Assembly (NCBI GenBank): GCA_963767565.1
Contig: CAVYEG010000001.1
Coordinates: 434,001 to 498,000, forward strand
DNA from: Palsa-504 sp963767565
Lineage (GTDB): Bacteria; Actinomycetota; Actinomycetes; Streptosporangiales; Streptosporangiaceae
Reading direction: 5' to 3'
DNA length: 64,000 nucleotides
Of the stretch, positions 23,007 to 31,598 are shown piece after piece. Position 1 is the stretch's first letter; each line of letters begins with the position of its first letter. A program made the position numbers and the translations under genes. The notes under the pieces are model-generated. The model was not told the DNA's origin. It made no database searches and was given only the letters and a program-made list of their open reading frames with translations.

Positions 23007-23783
23007 ATGGCGTTGCCGCCCATCTTGGTCACCGGGGGTACCGGCACGCTTGGCCAGCAGGTGATATCGCGGCTGCGGGAGGGCGGCCGCGAGGTGCGGG
23101 TGCTGACCCGGCGCAGCCGCAGCGGGCCCGATGGCGTCGAGTTCGTGACCGGTGACCTGGCCAGCGGCGAGGGGCTGGCCACGGCCGTGCGAGGAGCCGC
23201 GACCATCGTGCACTGCGCCAGCCAGCAGAAGGGCGACGCCGAGGCCGCCCGGAACCTGGTCCGGGCCGTCTCGAACGGGAACGACGAAATTCACCCGCAC
23301 CTGGTCTACATCTCGATCGTCGGGGTCGACCGGTTCCCGCGCGGCTACTTCAAGGCCAAGCTGGCCGCCGAGACCGTGATCACCGGCTCCGGGCTGCCCT
23401 GGACGACGCTGCGGGCCACCCAGTTCTACGACCTCATCTTCAAGGGTGCCAGGCAGCTCGGGAAGCTGCCAGTGGTCCCGGTGCCAAGCGGCTTCGTGAC
23501 CCAGCCCGTCGACTCGGGCGAGGTGGCGGACCGGCTGGCCGAACTGGCCCTGGACGAACCGGCCGGCCGGGTGCCTGACATGGCCGGCCCGCAGGTCATG
23601 ACCTTCGCCGAGGTGATCCGCGCCTACCTTCGGGCCACCGGCCGACGATCGCGGCCGCTCGTCCCGGTCTGGATCCCGGGCATCCGCGCCGTCCGCGCCG
23701 GCGCCCTCTACCCCGACCCGTCGAGCCATCCCACGCTGGGCCGCCGGACCTGGCCCGAGTTCCTGGCCGGCAAGCCCGCCTAG
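23007..23783 (+). CDS. NAD(P)-binding SDR/NmrA-like protein
   Basis: An atypical short-chain dehydrogenase with the Rossmann motif VTGGTGTLGQQV near residues 8-19 and IVHCASQQKG at the next nucleotide contact. YISIVGVDRFPRGYFKAKLAAE holds the Tyr-x-x-x-Lys pair (YFKAK). The 258-residue length fits NmrA/complex-I-assembly-type proteins. GAGAGGAGCTG precedes the ATG. Substrate unknown; members include redox sensors as well as enzymes. It stands alone downstream of the IS relic. Confidence 0.88.
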   Translation: MALPPILVTGGTGTLGQQVISRLREGGREVRVLTRRSRSGPDGVEFVTGDLASGEGLATAVRGAATIVHCASQQKGDAEAARNLVRAVSNGNDEIHPHLVYISIVGVDRFPRGYFKAKLAAETVITGSGLPWTTLRATQFYDLIFKGARQLGKLPVVPVPSGFVTQPVDSGEVADRLAELALDEPAGRVPDMAGPQVMTFAEVIRAYLRATGRRSRPLVPVWIPGIRAVRAGALYPDPSSHPTLGRRTWPEFLAGKPA

Positions 23784-23886
23784 CGCCCCGACATTCACGA
23801 CATTCGTCGCTGTCCGTGCTGCCGGGCTGTACCGCTGTAACCCCGTGTGACATGACGTCGGCCGCCGTGGGTAGGGTTTCCCTCGC

Positions 23887-23905
23887 CCGGCCCTATCAGG
23901 GCCGG
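23887..23905. promoter_or_regulatory. Hairpin just upstream of a small gene
   Basis: CCGGCCCT-ATC-AGGGCCGG is a perfect 8-bp stem with a 3-base loop, 10 bases before the ribosome binding site of the gene at 23929. No T-run follows, so it is not a standard terminator. It may shape the leader of the mRNA. Confidence 0.5.
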
Positions 23906-23928
23906 AACTCACGGGAGGGAGATCGAAG

Positions 23929-24147
23929 ATGATCGACCGAGAGACGGGCCACAGCCCAGCGCTAGAGCAAGCCGCGCGCGAACTTCAGGCCGCCCAGCAC
24001 GACGCTCGGGTCGCCTATGACTGCATCGCCCTGGGCGAGCTTGACCGGGCCCACACCCATGCGCTGACCGCCAGGGTCGCCGTGGACGCCGCCGTTACCG
24101 CACTGACCGCCGAGCTCGGCCAGGTCGAGCAGCCCTCCGGCCGCTAG
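23929..24147 (+). CDS. Small helical protein, unknown function
   Basis: A 72-residue protein with a good ribosome binding site (GGGAGGGAGATCGAAG-ATG). The sequence is almost wholly helical (ALEQAARELQAAQHDARVAYD and later AVDAAVTALTAELGQ), so it may be a helical hairpin. I do not recognise a family. Its stop overlaps the stop of the convergent M24 peptidase gene by 4 bases. Confidence 0.65.
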   Translation: MIDRETGHSPALEQAARELQAAQHDARVAYDCIALGELDRAHTHALTARVAVDAAVTALTAELGQVEQPSGR

Positions 24148-24950
24148 AACCCGACCGCAGCAGCGGTCTTTAAGCCCGCTCGCCGCATGGCGGCCATAGA
24201 GCCGTCTGGGCGCGGCGGTAAGGCCGCGGGGGCGTGACCGAGGTCGAGCAGCTCCTCGTAGAAGCCGCCGATCTGCCGGGCCGTATCGACCAGGTGCACC
24301 TCGAGGATCCAGTGGCAGATCTGGCCGCTGGCGTCGCGCCTGCGCATCGGCTGGTCACTGCCAGGCGCGATGTAGGACTCGATCTTGTCGCCGGCGATCT
24401 TCTCGTGCGGGAACTGGCCCACCAAGTGCCCGGCGATCGAGCCGCCGAACGTCCACCCGGCGTCGGCGGCCAGGCTGACCATGTGCGCGTACAGCTGCTC
24501 GCCGCTGATGTCCTCGTGCGCCTCGAAGAACCGCCGGCCGGCGTCGAAGATGACCGGGAGCGCGTCCCGCAGCCGCAGCTTGACCGGGTCCTGGCCCAGG
24601 ACGTAGGTGCGGCCGAAGTCGGCCTCCCAGTGCTCGAAGACGGGCCCGAAGTCGCAGAACGCGATGTCGTCCGCGCCGAGCATCCGGTCCGGCGGGTTCT
24701 TCCGGTAGGGCTGCAAGGTGTTCGGCCCGGCTCGCACGATCCGCTTATGCCAGTGCCTGTCCACCCCGAACATCTCGGCCGCCAGGTCCCGGATCGCGTC
24801 GCTCGCCTCGACCTCGCGCACGCCAGGGGCGATGATGCCCCGCGGCTCGATGGCCGCGAACAATTCGGCCGCCTTGGCCTGCGCGTCCAGCAGCCGGGCC
24901 GCGCGCACGTCCTCGTCCTCGACGAGCCGCGAAGGCTTTCGTCTCACCAT
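24144..24950 (-). CDS. M24 family metallopeptidase (creatinase/aminopeptidase P fold)
   Basis: A 268-residue pita-bread-fold protein. Likely metal ligands are Asp in FCDFGPVFEHWEADFG (two Asp), His in AGHLVGQFPHEK, Glu in WILEVHLVD and Glu in GGFYEELL. The usual N-terminal domain of aminopeptidase P is missing, so it is a single catalytic domain. The ATG at 24950 (MVRRKPSRLVEDEDV) is chosen because GGGAG precedes it and the sequence before it is a repeat-derived stretch. Substrate unknown: Xaa-Pro peptides or another C-N bond. Convergent with the small gene at 23929. Confidence 0.85.
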   Translation of the reverse strand: MVRRKPSRLVEDEDVRAARLLDAQAKAAELFAAIEPRGIIAPGVREVEASDAIRDLAAEMFGVDRHWHKRIVRAGPNTLQPYRKNPPDRMLGADDIAFCDFGPVFEHWEADFGRTYVLGQDPVKLRLRDALPVIFDAGRRFFEAHEDISGEQLYAHMVSLAADAGWTFGGSIAGHLVGQFPHEKIAGDKIESYIAPGSDQPMRRRDASGQICHWILEVHLVDTARQIGGFYEELLDLGHAPAALPPRPDGSMAAMRRAGLKTAAAVGF

Positions 24951-25032
24951 GCGACGAGCTCCCCAATCACCCAGCAGCGCCTTGATCCACGATCCGAGGT
25001 CGACCCTACCCGTACGCCGCCGAAGCCCGGCC

Positions 25033-25086
25033 CCGATGCACAGGCCGGCTCCGGTGCACAGGCCGGCTCCGGTGCACAGGCGGGCC
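25033..25086. repeat. 18-bp tandem repeat, three units
   Basis: Three consecutive units of CCGGTGCACAGGCCGGCT (first and last with small changes) lie between the divergent M24 peptidase and histidine kinase genes. Each contains the palindrome GTGCAC or a variant. This 290-base gap has no gene; the repeat sits where promoters or operators of the two genes would be. Confidence 0.85.
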
Positions 25087-25240
25087 CGCGAGGGCCGGCG
25101 CCGAATCTGCCCTCCCCTGGGCACGATAGACATCCGAGCGACGTTTACCGGGTAGACCTAGGTACACCCCACCTTCGGGGTCCAGCCTCACTTCCGGACC
25201 CACTGCCAGCCGGGCAGACTGGACCCCAGGAGGCACAGTG

Positions 25241-26584
25241 ATGAGCACGGGACAGATGCCTGATCATCCAGGCAACCGGGATACCTCCGAGGCCTCGATC
25301 GCGTGGCCCGAGGTCTGGGCCTGGGCGGGCGGACGGCTGGGCGTGGCCGGCCGGGGGCTGCTGCTGTTCGGGCTGGCGCTGGCCGGGCTGATCCAGCTGG
25401 CCCTGCTGGCCGGGGCCCTGGTCGGGTCCGTCGCCCTGACCGTGCGGGTGGCCACCACGGGCCACCGCGTCGGCGCGCTGGTGATCGGCGCCCTCACGCT
25501 GGTGTCCTGGTTGGTGAGCCCGTTCATCCTGCGGTGGATGCGCAGCCTGGCCCGGCTAACCCGCCGCGTCATCATCCAGTGGACCCAGGTACCCATCGCC
25601 GACCCGTACCTGCCCCACCCGTGGGCCACCGGAGGCAGCAAGGGCCCGCGCCGCCGGCTGGCCTGGCTGCTGACCGACCCGGCGACCTGGCGGGACCTGC
25701 TGTGGGTGACGGTGAACGGGCTGTTCGGCTGGATCCTGGCCCTGCTGCCCGCCGGGTTGCTGTTCCTGGGCCTGCTCGGCATCGCCGCGCCCTACGCCTC
25801 GGCCTTCCAGCGCTTCCTGGCCATCGGCGCCGCGGCCGCCGGGACCTGGGCGTCCCCGTGGCTACTGCGCGGCTACGGCTACTTCGCCCGGTCCATGCTG
25901 GCCCCGACCCGCGAGGCCGAACTCACGCTCAGGGTCCAGCATCTATCCCAGACCCGCACCGAGGCCATGGACACCGGCGCGGCCGAGATCCGGCGGATCG
26001 AGCGGGACCTGCACGACGGCGCGCAGGCCCGGCTGGTGGCCATGGGCATGACCCTGGATGCCGCGGGCCAGATCATCGACACCAACCCGGACGCGGCCCG
26101 GGCCCTGCTGTACGAGGCCCGCGATGCCTCGGTCAAGGCCCTGGCCGAACTACGCGACCTAGTCCGCGGCATCCACCCGCCCGTGCTGGCCGACCGGGGC
26201 GTGGCCGACGCGATAAGGGCGCTCAGCCTGGACACCCCGCTGCGCATCCACCTGGCCAGCGACCTGCACGGCCGCCCGCCCGCGCCGATAGAATCGGCTG
26301 CTTACTTCGCAGTCAGCGAATTGCTGGCCAACGTGACCAAGCACGCCGAGGCCCGGCAGACCTGGATCGACCTGCGGTACACCGACGGGATGCTGCGCAT
26401 CGGCGTGACCGACAACGGGCACGGCGGCGCCGATCCCGCCCGCGGCACCGGGCTGCGCGGGATCGAGCGGCGCCTGGCCCCGTTCGACGGGGTGCTCGCG
26501 GTCAGCAGCCCGCCCGGCGGCCCGACCGCGGTAACCATGGAGATCCCGTGCGAGTTGTCATTGCCGAAGACCTCTTCCTGCTGA
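25241..26584 (+). CDS. Sensor histidine kinase, NarL-type two-component system
   Basis: A membrane-bound kinase of the HisKA_3 class. About four hydrophobic segments form an N-terminal putative sensor domain (residues 30-230); the phospho-acceptor His is in RIERDLHDGAQARL near residue 260; the ATPase domain has ELLANVTKHAEA (N box) and VTDNGHGGADP, then GTGLRGIERR. ATG 25241 is preferred over the GTG three bases earlier: GGAGG is 7 bases away. Its end overlaps the response regulator gene by 37 bases, which is common for such pairs. The signal is unknown. Confidence 0.92.
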   Translation: MSTGQMPDHPGNRDTSEASIAWPEVWAWAGGRLGVAGRGLLLFGLALAGLIQLALLAGALVGSVALTVRVATTGHRVGALVIGALTLVSWLVSPFILRWMRSLARLTRRVIIQWTQVPIADPYLPHPWATGGSKGPRRRLAWLLTDPATWRDLLWVTVNGLFGWILALLPAGLLFLGLLGIAAPYASAFQRFLAIGAAAAGTWASPWLLRGYGYFARSMLAPTREAELTLRVQHLSQTRTEAMDTGAAEIRRIERDLHDGAQARLVAMGMTLDAAGQIIDTNPDAARALLYEARDASVKALAELRDLVRGIHPPVLADRGVADAIRALSLDTPLRIHLASDLHGRPPAPIESAAYFAVSELLANVTKHAEARQTWIDLRYTDGMLRIGVTDNGHGGADPARGTGLRGIERRLAPFDGVLAVSSPPGGPTAVTMEIPCELSLPKTSSC

Positions 26585-27192
26585 GGGACGGCCTGACGCG
26601 CATGCTCGAGGCCCATGGCCTGGAGATTTCCGCGGCGGTCGACAACGGCGCCGACCTGCTGGCCGCGGTGACCGCGGACCGGCCGGACGTGGCCATCGTG
26701 GATGTGCGGCTGCCGCCCACCTTCACCGACGAGGGCATCCGCGCCGCCCTCGCGGCCCGCAAGACGGTGCCGGGCCTGCCGGTGCTGGTCCTGTCCCAGT
26801 ACGTGGAGCAGCTGTACGCCCGCGAGCTGCTGGCCGGCGGCACCGGGGGCATCGGCTACCTGCTCAAGGACCGGGTGTTCGACAGCGCCCAGTTCGTCGA
26901 CGCCGTCCGCCGGGTCGCCGGCGGCGGGACCGCCATGGACCCGGAGGTGATCGCCCGCTTGCTCGCCCGCAACAGCGGCGACGGCAGCCTGGCCACCCTG
27001 TCCCCGCGCGAGCGCGAGGTGCTCGCGCTGATGGCCGAGGGCCGGTCGAACGCTGCCATCGCCCAGCGGCTCGTCATCACCGAACGCGCCGTGGCCAAGC
27101 ACACCGCGTCCATCTTCGGGAAGCTGAACCTGCAGCCCTCCGACGACGACAACCGCCGCGTCCTGGCCGTTCTGGCCTACCTCGGCGGCTGA
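26548..27192 (+). CDS. LuxR/NarL-family response regulator
   Basis: A 214-residue regulator. Receiver domain: acidic pocket in VVIAEDLFLLRDG, phosphorylated Asp in VAIVDVRLPP (about residue 53), Lys in YLLKDRV. Output domain: LSPREREVLALMAEGRSNAAIA and the recognition helix ERAVAKHTASIFGKL, a LuxR-type helix-turn-helix. GTG at 26548 lies inside the end of the kinase gene, so the two are translated together. Targets unknown; a divergent 18-bp repeat array upstream of the kinase is a candidate site. Confidence 0.93.
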   Translation: MRVVIAEDLFLLRDGLTRMLEAHGLEISAAVDNGADLLAAVTADRPDVAIVDVRLPPTFTDEGIRAALAARKTVPGLPVLVLSQYVEQLYARELLAGGTGGIGYLLKDRVFDSAQFVDAVRRVAGGGTAMDPEVIARLLARNSGDGSLATLSPREREVLALMAEGRSNAAIAQRLVITERAVAKHTASIFGKLNLQPSDDDNRRVLAVLAYLGG

Positions 27193-27299
27193 GCGCGGCT
27201 GACCGCGGCTGAACGCCCAGCCGAGGCAAGCCCGCATAACCGGCGCGCCCGTGGGCAGGATGGGGTCACGTGCTTGTCGACAGAGCCAGGGGGCGTCCA

Positions 27300-27785
27300 G
27301 TGAGCACAGATCCGCAGCCGGCCTCGATACCGGCCCAGGCCCCACCGCCGCCCTCCGACCTGCCCGAACTCGAGACAGCCCGCGAGACCGCCAACCAGCC
27401 GGACCAGCCGCACGGGACACAGCCGCCCGGGACACAGCCGCTCGGGACGCAGCCGCCCGGGGCGCCCCAACAGGCGCCCGCGGCCCCGCTGCCGCAGCAC
27501 AAGATCAAGCCGACCAGGATCAGCGGCCTGTGGATCGCGGTGGTCTGCTTCGCCGTGATCCTGCTGCTGCTCCTGATCTTCATCCTGCAGAACGGCACCA
27601 AGGTCGACATCTCCTACATGGGCGTGCACGGCCATCTCCCGCTGGGCGTGGCCCTGCTGCTGGCCGCGGTGTGCGGCGTGCTGCTGACCATCCTGGCCGG
27701 GGCGGCGCGCATCAGCCAGCTGCGGACCGTGGCCCGGCGCCACCGCAAGGCCGACGCACGCCGGACCGACCCGAGCCGGAGCTGA
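27300..27785 (+). CDS. LapA-domain (DUF1049) membrane protein
   Basis: A 161-residue protein with a Pro/Gln/Ala-rich cytoplasmic head and two membrane helices: RISGLWIAVVCFAVILLLLL and LPLGVALLLAAVCGVLLTIL, with FILQNGTKVDISYMG between them, which is the LapA pattern. The E. coli relative helps assemble or regulate lipopolysaccharide transport; actinobacteria lack LPS and the role is unknown. GTG start with GGGGG six bases before it. The head contains 15-bp repeats at 27411-27455 encoding GTQPP-type units. Confidence 0.82.
   Translation: MSTDPQPASIPAQAPPPPSDLPELETARETANQPDQPHGTQPPGTQPLGTQPPGAPQQAPAAPLPQHKIKPTRISGLWIAVVCFAVILLLLLIFILQNGTKVDISYMGVHGHLPLGVALLLAAVCGVLLTILAGAARISQLRTVARRHRKADARRTDPSRS
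27411..27455. repeat. 15-bp tandem repeat, three units, in the LapA-like gene
   Basis: Three units of C(A/C/T)CGGGACACAGCCG lie end to end and a partial fourth follows. They encode GTQPP/GTQPL pentapeptides in the disordered N-terminal part of the protein. The unit is five codons, the same period as arrays in the helicase, smc and MBL genes. Confidence 0.85.
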
Positions 27786-27857
27786 GCACCCCGGCGATCC
27801 GCCTGGTCGCCTCGCGCAGCTGATCAGGCGTGTGCGCCGCGTAGCCGACCACCAGCC

Positions 27858-28043
27858 CGGGCGGCCCTGATCGTCGCCGAAGCCCTGCACGACCACGCCG
27901 CCACCGACATCCCCGACCTGCTCAAGATCCTCGCCGCCGAACTGGAAGCTACCTGGGCCGTCACGCCGCAGACCACGATCCTGACCTCAACCTCGCCCGT
28001 CTTCACCTTCGCCGACTCAGCCCAGCGCGGCCAGGTCCAGTGA
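27858..28043 (+). pseudogene. C-terminal relic of a B3/4-domain protein
   Basis: The forward frame RAALIVAEALHDHAATDIPD... ...LEATWAVTPQTTILTSTSPVFTFAD ends at a stop at 28041-28043. Third positions are nearly all G or C, as in real genes. It resembles the end of stand-alone B3/4 (phenylalanyl-tRNA synthetase beta-like) proteins. No start or earlier part is present, since the LapA-like gene ends just before. It overlaps the end of the sucrase/ferredoxin-like gene on the other strand by 27 bases. Confidence 0.55.
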
Positions 28044-28766
28044 CCCGGACTGGGCCAGCCGCGCGTACTCGGCCTGCTGCGTCAGCTTCGGCTGGCCAGC
28101 CCGCCCCCGGTAGCGCACAGGCGAGATCGCACCCCGCTGATAGGCGCCGATCGCGGCGACCGCCCCGTCCAGGCCCACCGGCCCGTAGTACAGCCCGTGC
28201 GGCATGATGACCAGGTTGGCCGCGAACCGGTGCCCGCCCACGTGCGTGGTCTGGAACACCTGCCCGGGATAGCGCGCGGCCAGCGCCTGGGCCAGCGGCC
28301 CGCCGCACCGCGCGCAGCAGGCACTGCGCTGCGCGTGCGTGCACACCAGGAACACCGGCGAACTCACCACCGATCCGAACTCCGGCGCGCTCCCCGCCGC
28401 CAGCTTCTCCAGGTCCAGCGCCGCCACCGGATCCGGCCGGCCCGCCGCCCACTCGGCGTGCCGCAGCCACGGCTGCGCCCCCTCCGTCCAGCCCGCGTAG
28501 ATGCTGCGCGTCGCCCCGAGCCGGCCGCGTCCGGGCCGCCGGATCATCTGGACCCGCACGCCGAGCGCGTCCGCGGCGGAAACCGCGGCGGACAGCGGCG
28601 GCGGCAGCACGGCCTCGGCCGCCTCGTGCGGCCACGGCCCCGGGTGCTCGATCAGCAGCCAGGCCCTCGGCGCCTCCGGTGCCGAAGCCGCCGACGACTC
28701 CGTACCGTCATGGCTTGCCGCCCCGTGCTCACAGACTTCGGTCACGTTGTCAACCTCCGCTTTCAT
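28017..28766 (-). CDS. Sucrase/ferredoxin-like family protein
   Basis: A 249-residue protein of the Suc_Fer-like family, a thioredoxin-like fold that in plants and bacteria binds a 2Fe-2S cluster. Key block: VFLVCTHAQRSACCARCGGPL with Cys and His residues, followed by THVGGHRFAANLVIMPHGLYYG, both family hallmarks. An acidic/Ala-rich N-terminal segment of about 30 residues precedes the domain. The ATG at 28766 has AAAGCGGAGG only inside the gene, so the start could be a few codons later. Role unknown; likely electron transfer or redox chemistry. Confidence 0.85.
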   Translation of the reverse strand: MKAEVDNVTEVCEHGAASHDGTESSAASAPEAPRAWLLIEHPGPWPHEAAEAVLPPPLSAAVSAADALGVRVQMIRRPGRGRLGATRSIYAGWTEGAQPWLRHAEWAAGRPDPVAALDLEKLAAGSAPEFGSVVSSPVFLVCTHAQRSACCARCGGPLAQALAARYPGQVFQTTHVGGHRFAANLVIMPHGLYYGPVGLDGAVAAIGAYQRGAISPVRYRGRAGQPKLTQQAEYARLAQSGSLDLAALG

Positions 28767-28866
28767 GCTAGGTAATGAAATGCCGAGGGCGGGTGCATGA
28801 GGAAGCCGTGCAGAGCCTGCGCCGGGCCAGGCGGTAGCATCGGTCCGGACTTAGGAGGAGACGCGC

Positions 28867-29913
28867 TTGATGCCGCGCACCAGGGATACCCGCATCACCG
28901 GCTACCAGCCGCTGCTGTCCCCGGCCGCCCTGCTCGACGAGCTGCAGTTGAGCGAGCAGGCCGCGGACACGGTCGAACGCAGCCGGACGGAAGTCCGCGC
29001 CGTCCTGGACGGCTCCGATGACCGGCTGCTGGTCATCGCCGGGCCGTGTTCGGTGCACGACCCGCTCGCGGCCCTGGACTACGCGGCCCGGCTGCGCGCC
29101 CTGGGCCACCAGGCCGACCTGCTGGTCGTGATGCGCGTCTACTTCGAGAAGCCGCGCACCGTGACCGGCTGGAAGGGCCTGATCAACGACCCCGGCATGG
29201 ACGGCGGCCACGACGTGCACCGCGGCCTGCGCACCTCACGGCAGCTGCTCATCGACATCGTCTCGCTCGGCCTGCCGGTCGGCTGCGAGTGGCTGGACCC
29301 GATCACCCCGCAGTACATCGCCGACACCGTGACCTGGGGCGCGATCGGCGCCCGGACCACGGAAAGCCAGGTCCACCGCCAGCTCGCCTCCGGCCTGTCG
29401 ATGCCGGTCGGGTTCAAGAACGGCACCGACGGAGACGTCCAGGTGGCGGTGGACGCCTGCCGCGCCGCCACCGCCGGGCATACCTTCTTCGGCGTCACCC
29501 ACAACGGCGCGGCCGCGGTGGTCACCACGGCCGGCAACCCGGACACCCACGTCATCCTGCGCGGCGGCCGCACCGGCCCGAACTACGAGCCCAGCCACGT
29601 GAGCAAGGCCCTGGACCTGATCGCGGGCTCCGGCCTGCCCCGCCGGCTGATGGTCGACGCCAGCCACGGCAATAGCGGCAAGGACCACCGCCGCCAGCCC
29701 GTGGTCGCCGCCTTGATCGGCGAGCAGGTCGCGGCGGGCGAGACCGGCCTGACCGGCGTCATGCTGGAGAGCTTCCTGGCCGAGGGCCGCCAGGAGCCCG
29801 GGCCCCCGGCCACCCTCACCTACGGCCAGAGCGTCACCGACGCCTGCATGGACCTGGCGGCCACCGCCGCCGTACTCGACGGCCTGGCGCGCCGCCGTCC
29901 GCACCCGCCGTAA
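28867..29913 (+). CDS. 3-deoxy-7-phosphoheptulonate synthase, class I (AroG type)
   Basis: First enzyme of the shikimate pathway: condenses phosphoenolpyruvate with erythrose-4-P. Class Ia motifs are all present: VIAGPCSVHDP, MRVYFEKPRTVTGWKG, SMPVGFKNGTDGD, ILRGGRTGPNYEP and LMVDASHGNSGKDH. Many actinobacteria use a class II enzyme; a class I copy suggests a second isozyme, but the rest of the genome is not visible. AGGAGG lies 8 bases before a TTG (28867) and 11 before the next ATG (28870); both give the same protein within one residue. It converges on trpB2, which also belongs to aromatic metabolism. Confidence 0.94.
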   Translation: MMPRTRDTRITGYQPLLSPAALLDELQLSEQAADTVERSRTEVRAVLDGSDDRLLVIAGPCSVHDPLAALDYAARLRALGHQADLLVVMRVYFEKPRTVTGWKGLINDPGMDGGHDVHRGLRTSRQLLIDIVSLGLPVGCEWLDPITPQYIADTVTWGAIGARTTESQVHRQLASGLSMPVGFKNGTDGDVQVAVDACRAATAGHTFFGVTHNGAAAVVTTAGNPDTHVILRGGRTGPNYEPSHVSKALDLIAGSGLPRRLMVDASHGNSGKDHRRQPVVAALIGEQVAAGETGLTGVMLESFLAEGRQEPGPPATLTYGQSVTDACMDLAATAAVLDGLARRRPHPP

Positions 29914-29964
29914 CGCTCTGTCGGCCGAACGGTCCAGCCCGCCCGCTGGCCCCAGCCCCGGCGC

Positions 29965-31329
29965 CTAGCCGACGGCGGGCAAGTTCGCGATGGCCGCGTC
30001 GATCCGCTCCTGAGGCAGCTCGAAGTCGGTCATCTCGCCGGACAGGTACTTCTCGTAGGCCACCATGTCGAAGTGCCCGTGGCCGCACAGTGCGGTCAGG
30101 ATCACCTTCGGCTCGCCGGACTCTGCGCACTGCTTGGCTTCCTCGATGGCCGCGGCCAGGGCGTGCGCGGGCTCGGGGGCCGGGATGATGCCCTCGGTCC
30201 TGGCGAACAGCACCGCGGCGGCGAAGCACTCCCGCTGCGGCTTGGCCGCGGCCTCGAACAGGCCAAGCTCGTACATGTGCGACAGCAGCGGCGACATGCC
30301 GTGGTAGCGCAGCCCGCCGGCGTGCACCGGGTCCGGGATGAACTCATGCCCCAGGGTGTGCATCTTCAGCAGCGGCGTGAACCCGGCCGTGTCGCCGAAG
30401 TCGTAGGCGTACACCCCGCGGGTGAACGACGGGCAGGCCGACGGCTCGACCGCGCGGAAGACCGGGTCGGCCCGGCCGGCCAGCTTCTCCCGCAGGAACG
30501 GCAGGAACAGGCCGGCGAAGTTGGAGCCGCCGCCAGTGCACCCGACGATGAGGTCGGGCATGGTCTCCCCGGCCGCGGCGAACTGCTTGATCGCCTCCTG
30601 GCCGATCACCGTCTGGTGCATCAGCACGTGGTTGAGCACGCTGCCCAGCGCGTACCTGGTGTCGGCGCTGCCGCCGGCCGCCTCGACCGCCTCGCTGATC
30701 GCGATGCCCAGGCTGCCCGGCGAGTCCGGGTCGGCGGCCAGGATCTTGGCGCCCGCGGTGGTAGCCCGGGACGGGCTGGGGTGCACGGAGGCGCCCCAGG
30801 TCTGCATCATCGTGCGCCGGTACGGCTTCTGGTCGTAGGACGCGCGGACCATCCAGATCTCGCAGTCGATGCCGTACTGCGAGCAGGCGAAGGCCAGCGC
30901 GCTGCCCCACTGGCCGGCGCCGGTCTCGGTGGTGAGCCGCTTGGTGCTCTCGGCCGCGTTGTAGTACGCCTGGGGGACCGCGGTGTTCGGCTTGTGCGAC
31001 CCGGCCGGGGAGACTCCCTCGTACTTGTAGTAGATCCGGGCCGGGGTGTGCAGCGCCTTCTCCAGCCGGCGGGCCCGGTACAGCGGGGTGGGCCGCCACA
31101 GCCGGTACACGTCCAGCACGTCGTCGGGCACGTCGATGAAGGAGTCGGCGGACACTTCCTGGCGGATGAGCTCCATCGGGAACAGCGGCGCCAGGTCCTC
31201 CGGTCCGACCGGCTGCCCGGTCCCGGGGTGCAGCGGCGGAGGCGGCGGCGCGGGCAGGTCGGGGATGACGTTGTACCACTGGCGAGGGATCTCTGACTCA
31301 TCCAGCGTGATCTTGGTGCGCTCGGACAC
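29965..31329 (-). CDS. trpB2: TrpB2-type tryptophan synthase beta-like PLP enzyme
   Basis: A 454-residue PLP enzyme of the TrpB2 group, which forms tryptophan from indole and serine without a TrpA partner contact of the TrpB1 type. The PLP lysine is in EGVSPAGSHKPNTAVPQAYY; the phosphate loop is in VGCTGGGSNFAGL; ETGAGQWGSALAF and LYRARRLEKAL are also typical. The N-terminal extension (Pro-rich, ahead of the first conserved block) distinguishes TrpB2 from TrpB1. No trpA or trpC lies nearby, which fits a salvage role. A 50-bp repeat pair lies upstream. Confidence 0.92.
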   Translation of the reverse strand: MSERTKITLDESEIPRQWYNVIPDLPAPPPPPLHPGTGQPVGPEDLAPLFPMELIRQEVSADSFIDVPDDVLDVYRLWRPTPLYRARRLEKALHTPARIYYKYEGVSPAGSHKPNTAVPQAYYNAAESTKRLTTETGAGQWGSALAFACSQYGIDCEIWMVRASYDQKPYRRTMMQTWGASVHPSPSRATTAGAKILAADPDSPGSLGIAISEAVEAAGGSADTRYALGSVLNHVLMHQTVIGQEAIKQFAAAGETMPDLIVGCTGGGSNFAGLFLPFLREKLAGRADPVFRAVEPSACPSFTRGVYAYDFGDTAGFTPLLKMHTLGHEFIPDPVHAGGLRYHGMSPLLSHMYELGLFEAAAKPQRECFAAAVLFARTEGIIPAPEPAHALAAAIEEAKQCAESGEPKVILTALCGHGHFDMVAYEKYLSGEMTDFELPQERIDAAIANLPAVG

Positions 31330-31370
31330 GACGGCCTCCTAACCGATCATCCTCTGCCGAACTGTATCTT

Positions 31371-31481
31371 CCCCACTCGCCTCCGGCGCGCTCTTATGGC
31401 GCCTCCTTCCCTCCTCGCTCGTACTGCTTGTCCCCACTCGCCTCCGGGGCGCCTTTCAGCCGGCGCCTTCCCTCGTCGCTC
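31371..31481. repeat. Two 50-bp direct repeats with inner palindromes
   Basis: Copy A (31371-31420) and copy B (31432-31481) both start CCCCACTCGCCTCCGG and end CTTCCCTC(C/G)TCGCTC. Each has a GGCGC...GCGCC inverted repeat in the middle (in copy B GGCGCC-8-GGCGCC), so each can form a hairpin. They lie in the 269-base gap between the divergent trpB2 and permease genes and look like REP-type elements. Confidence 0.8.
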
Positions 31482-31598
31482 CTTCGTCGCTCCTCAGTCC
31501 AGTCGCCGGCGCGCCCCTTTGGCTCGCGGGGCCCCATTGTCAGCCAGCCGATCGCCGGTCAGACTTGGGCCTTACCGGCGGAGATGAGGTGTTGACGG

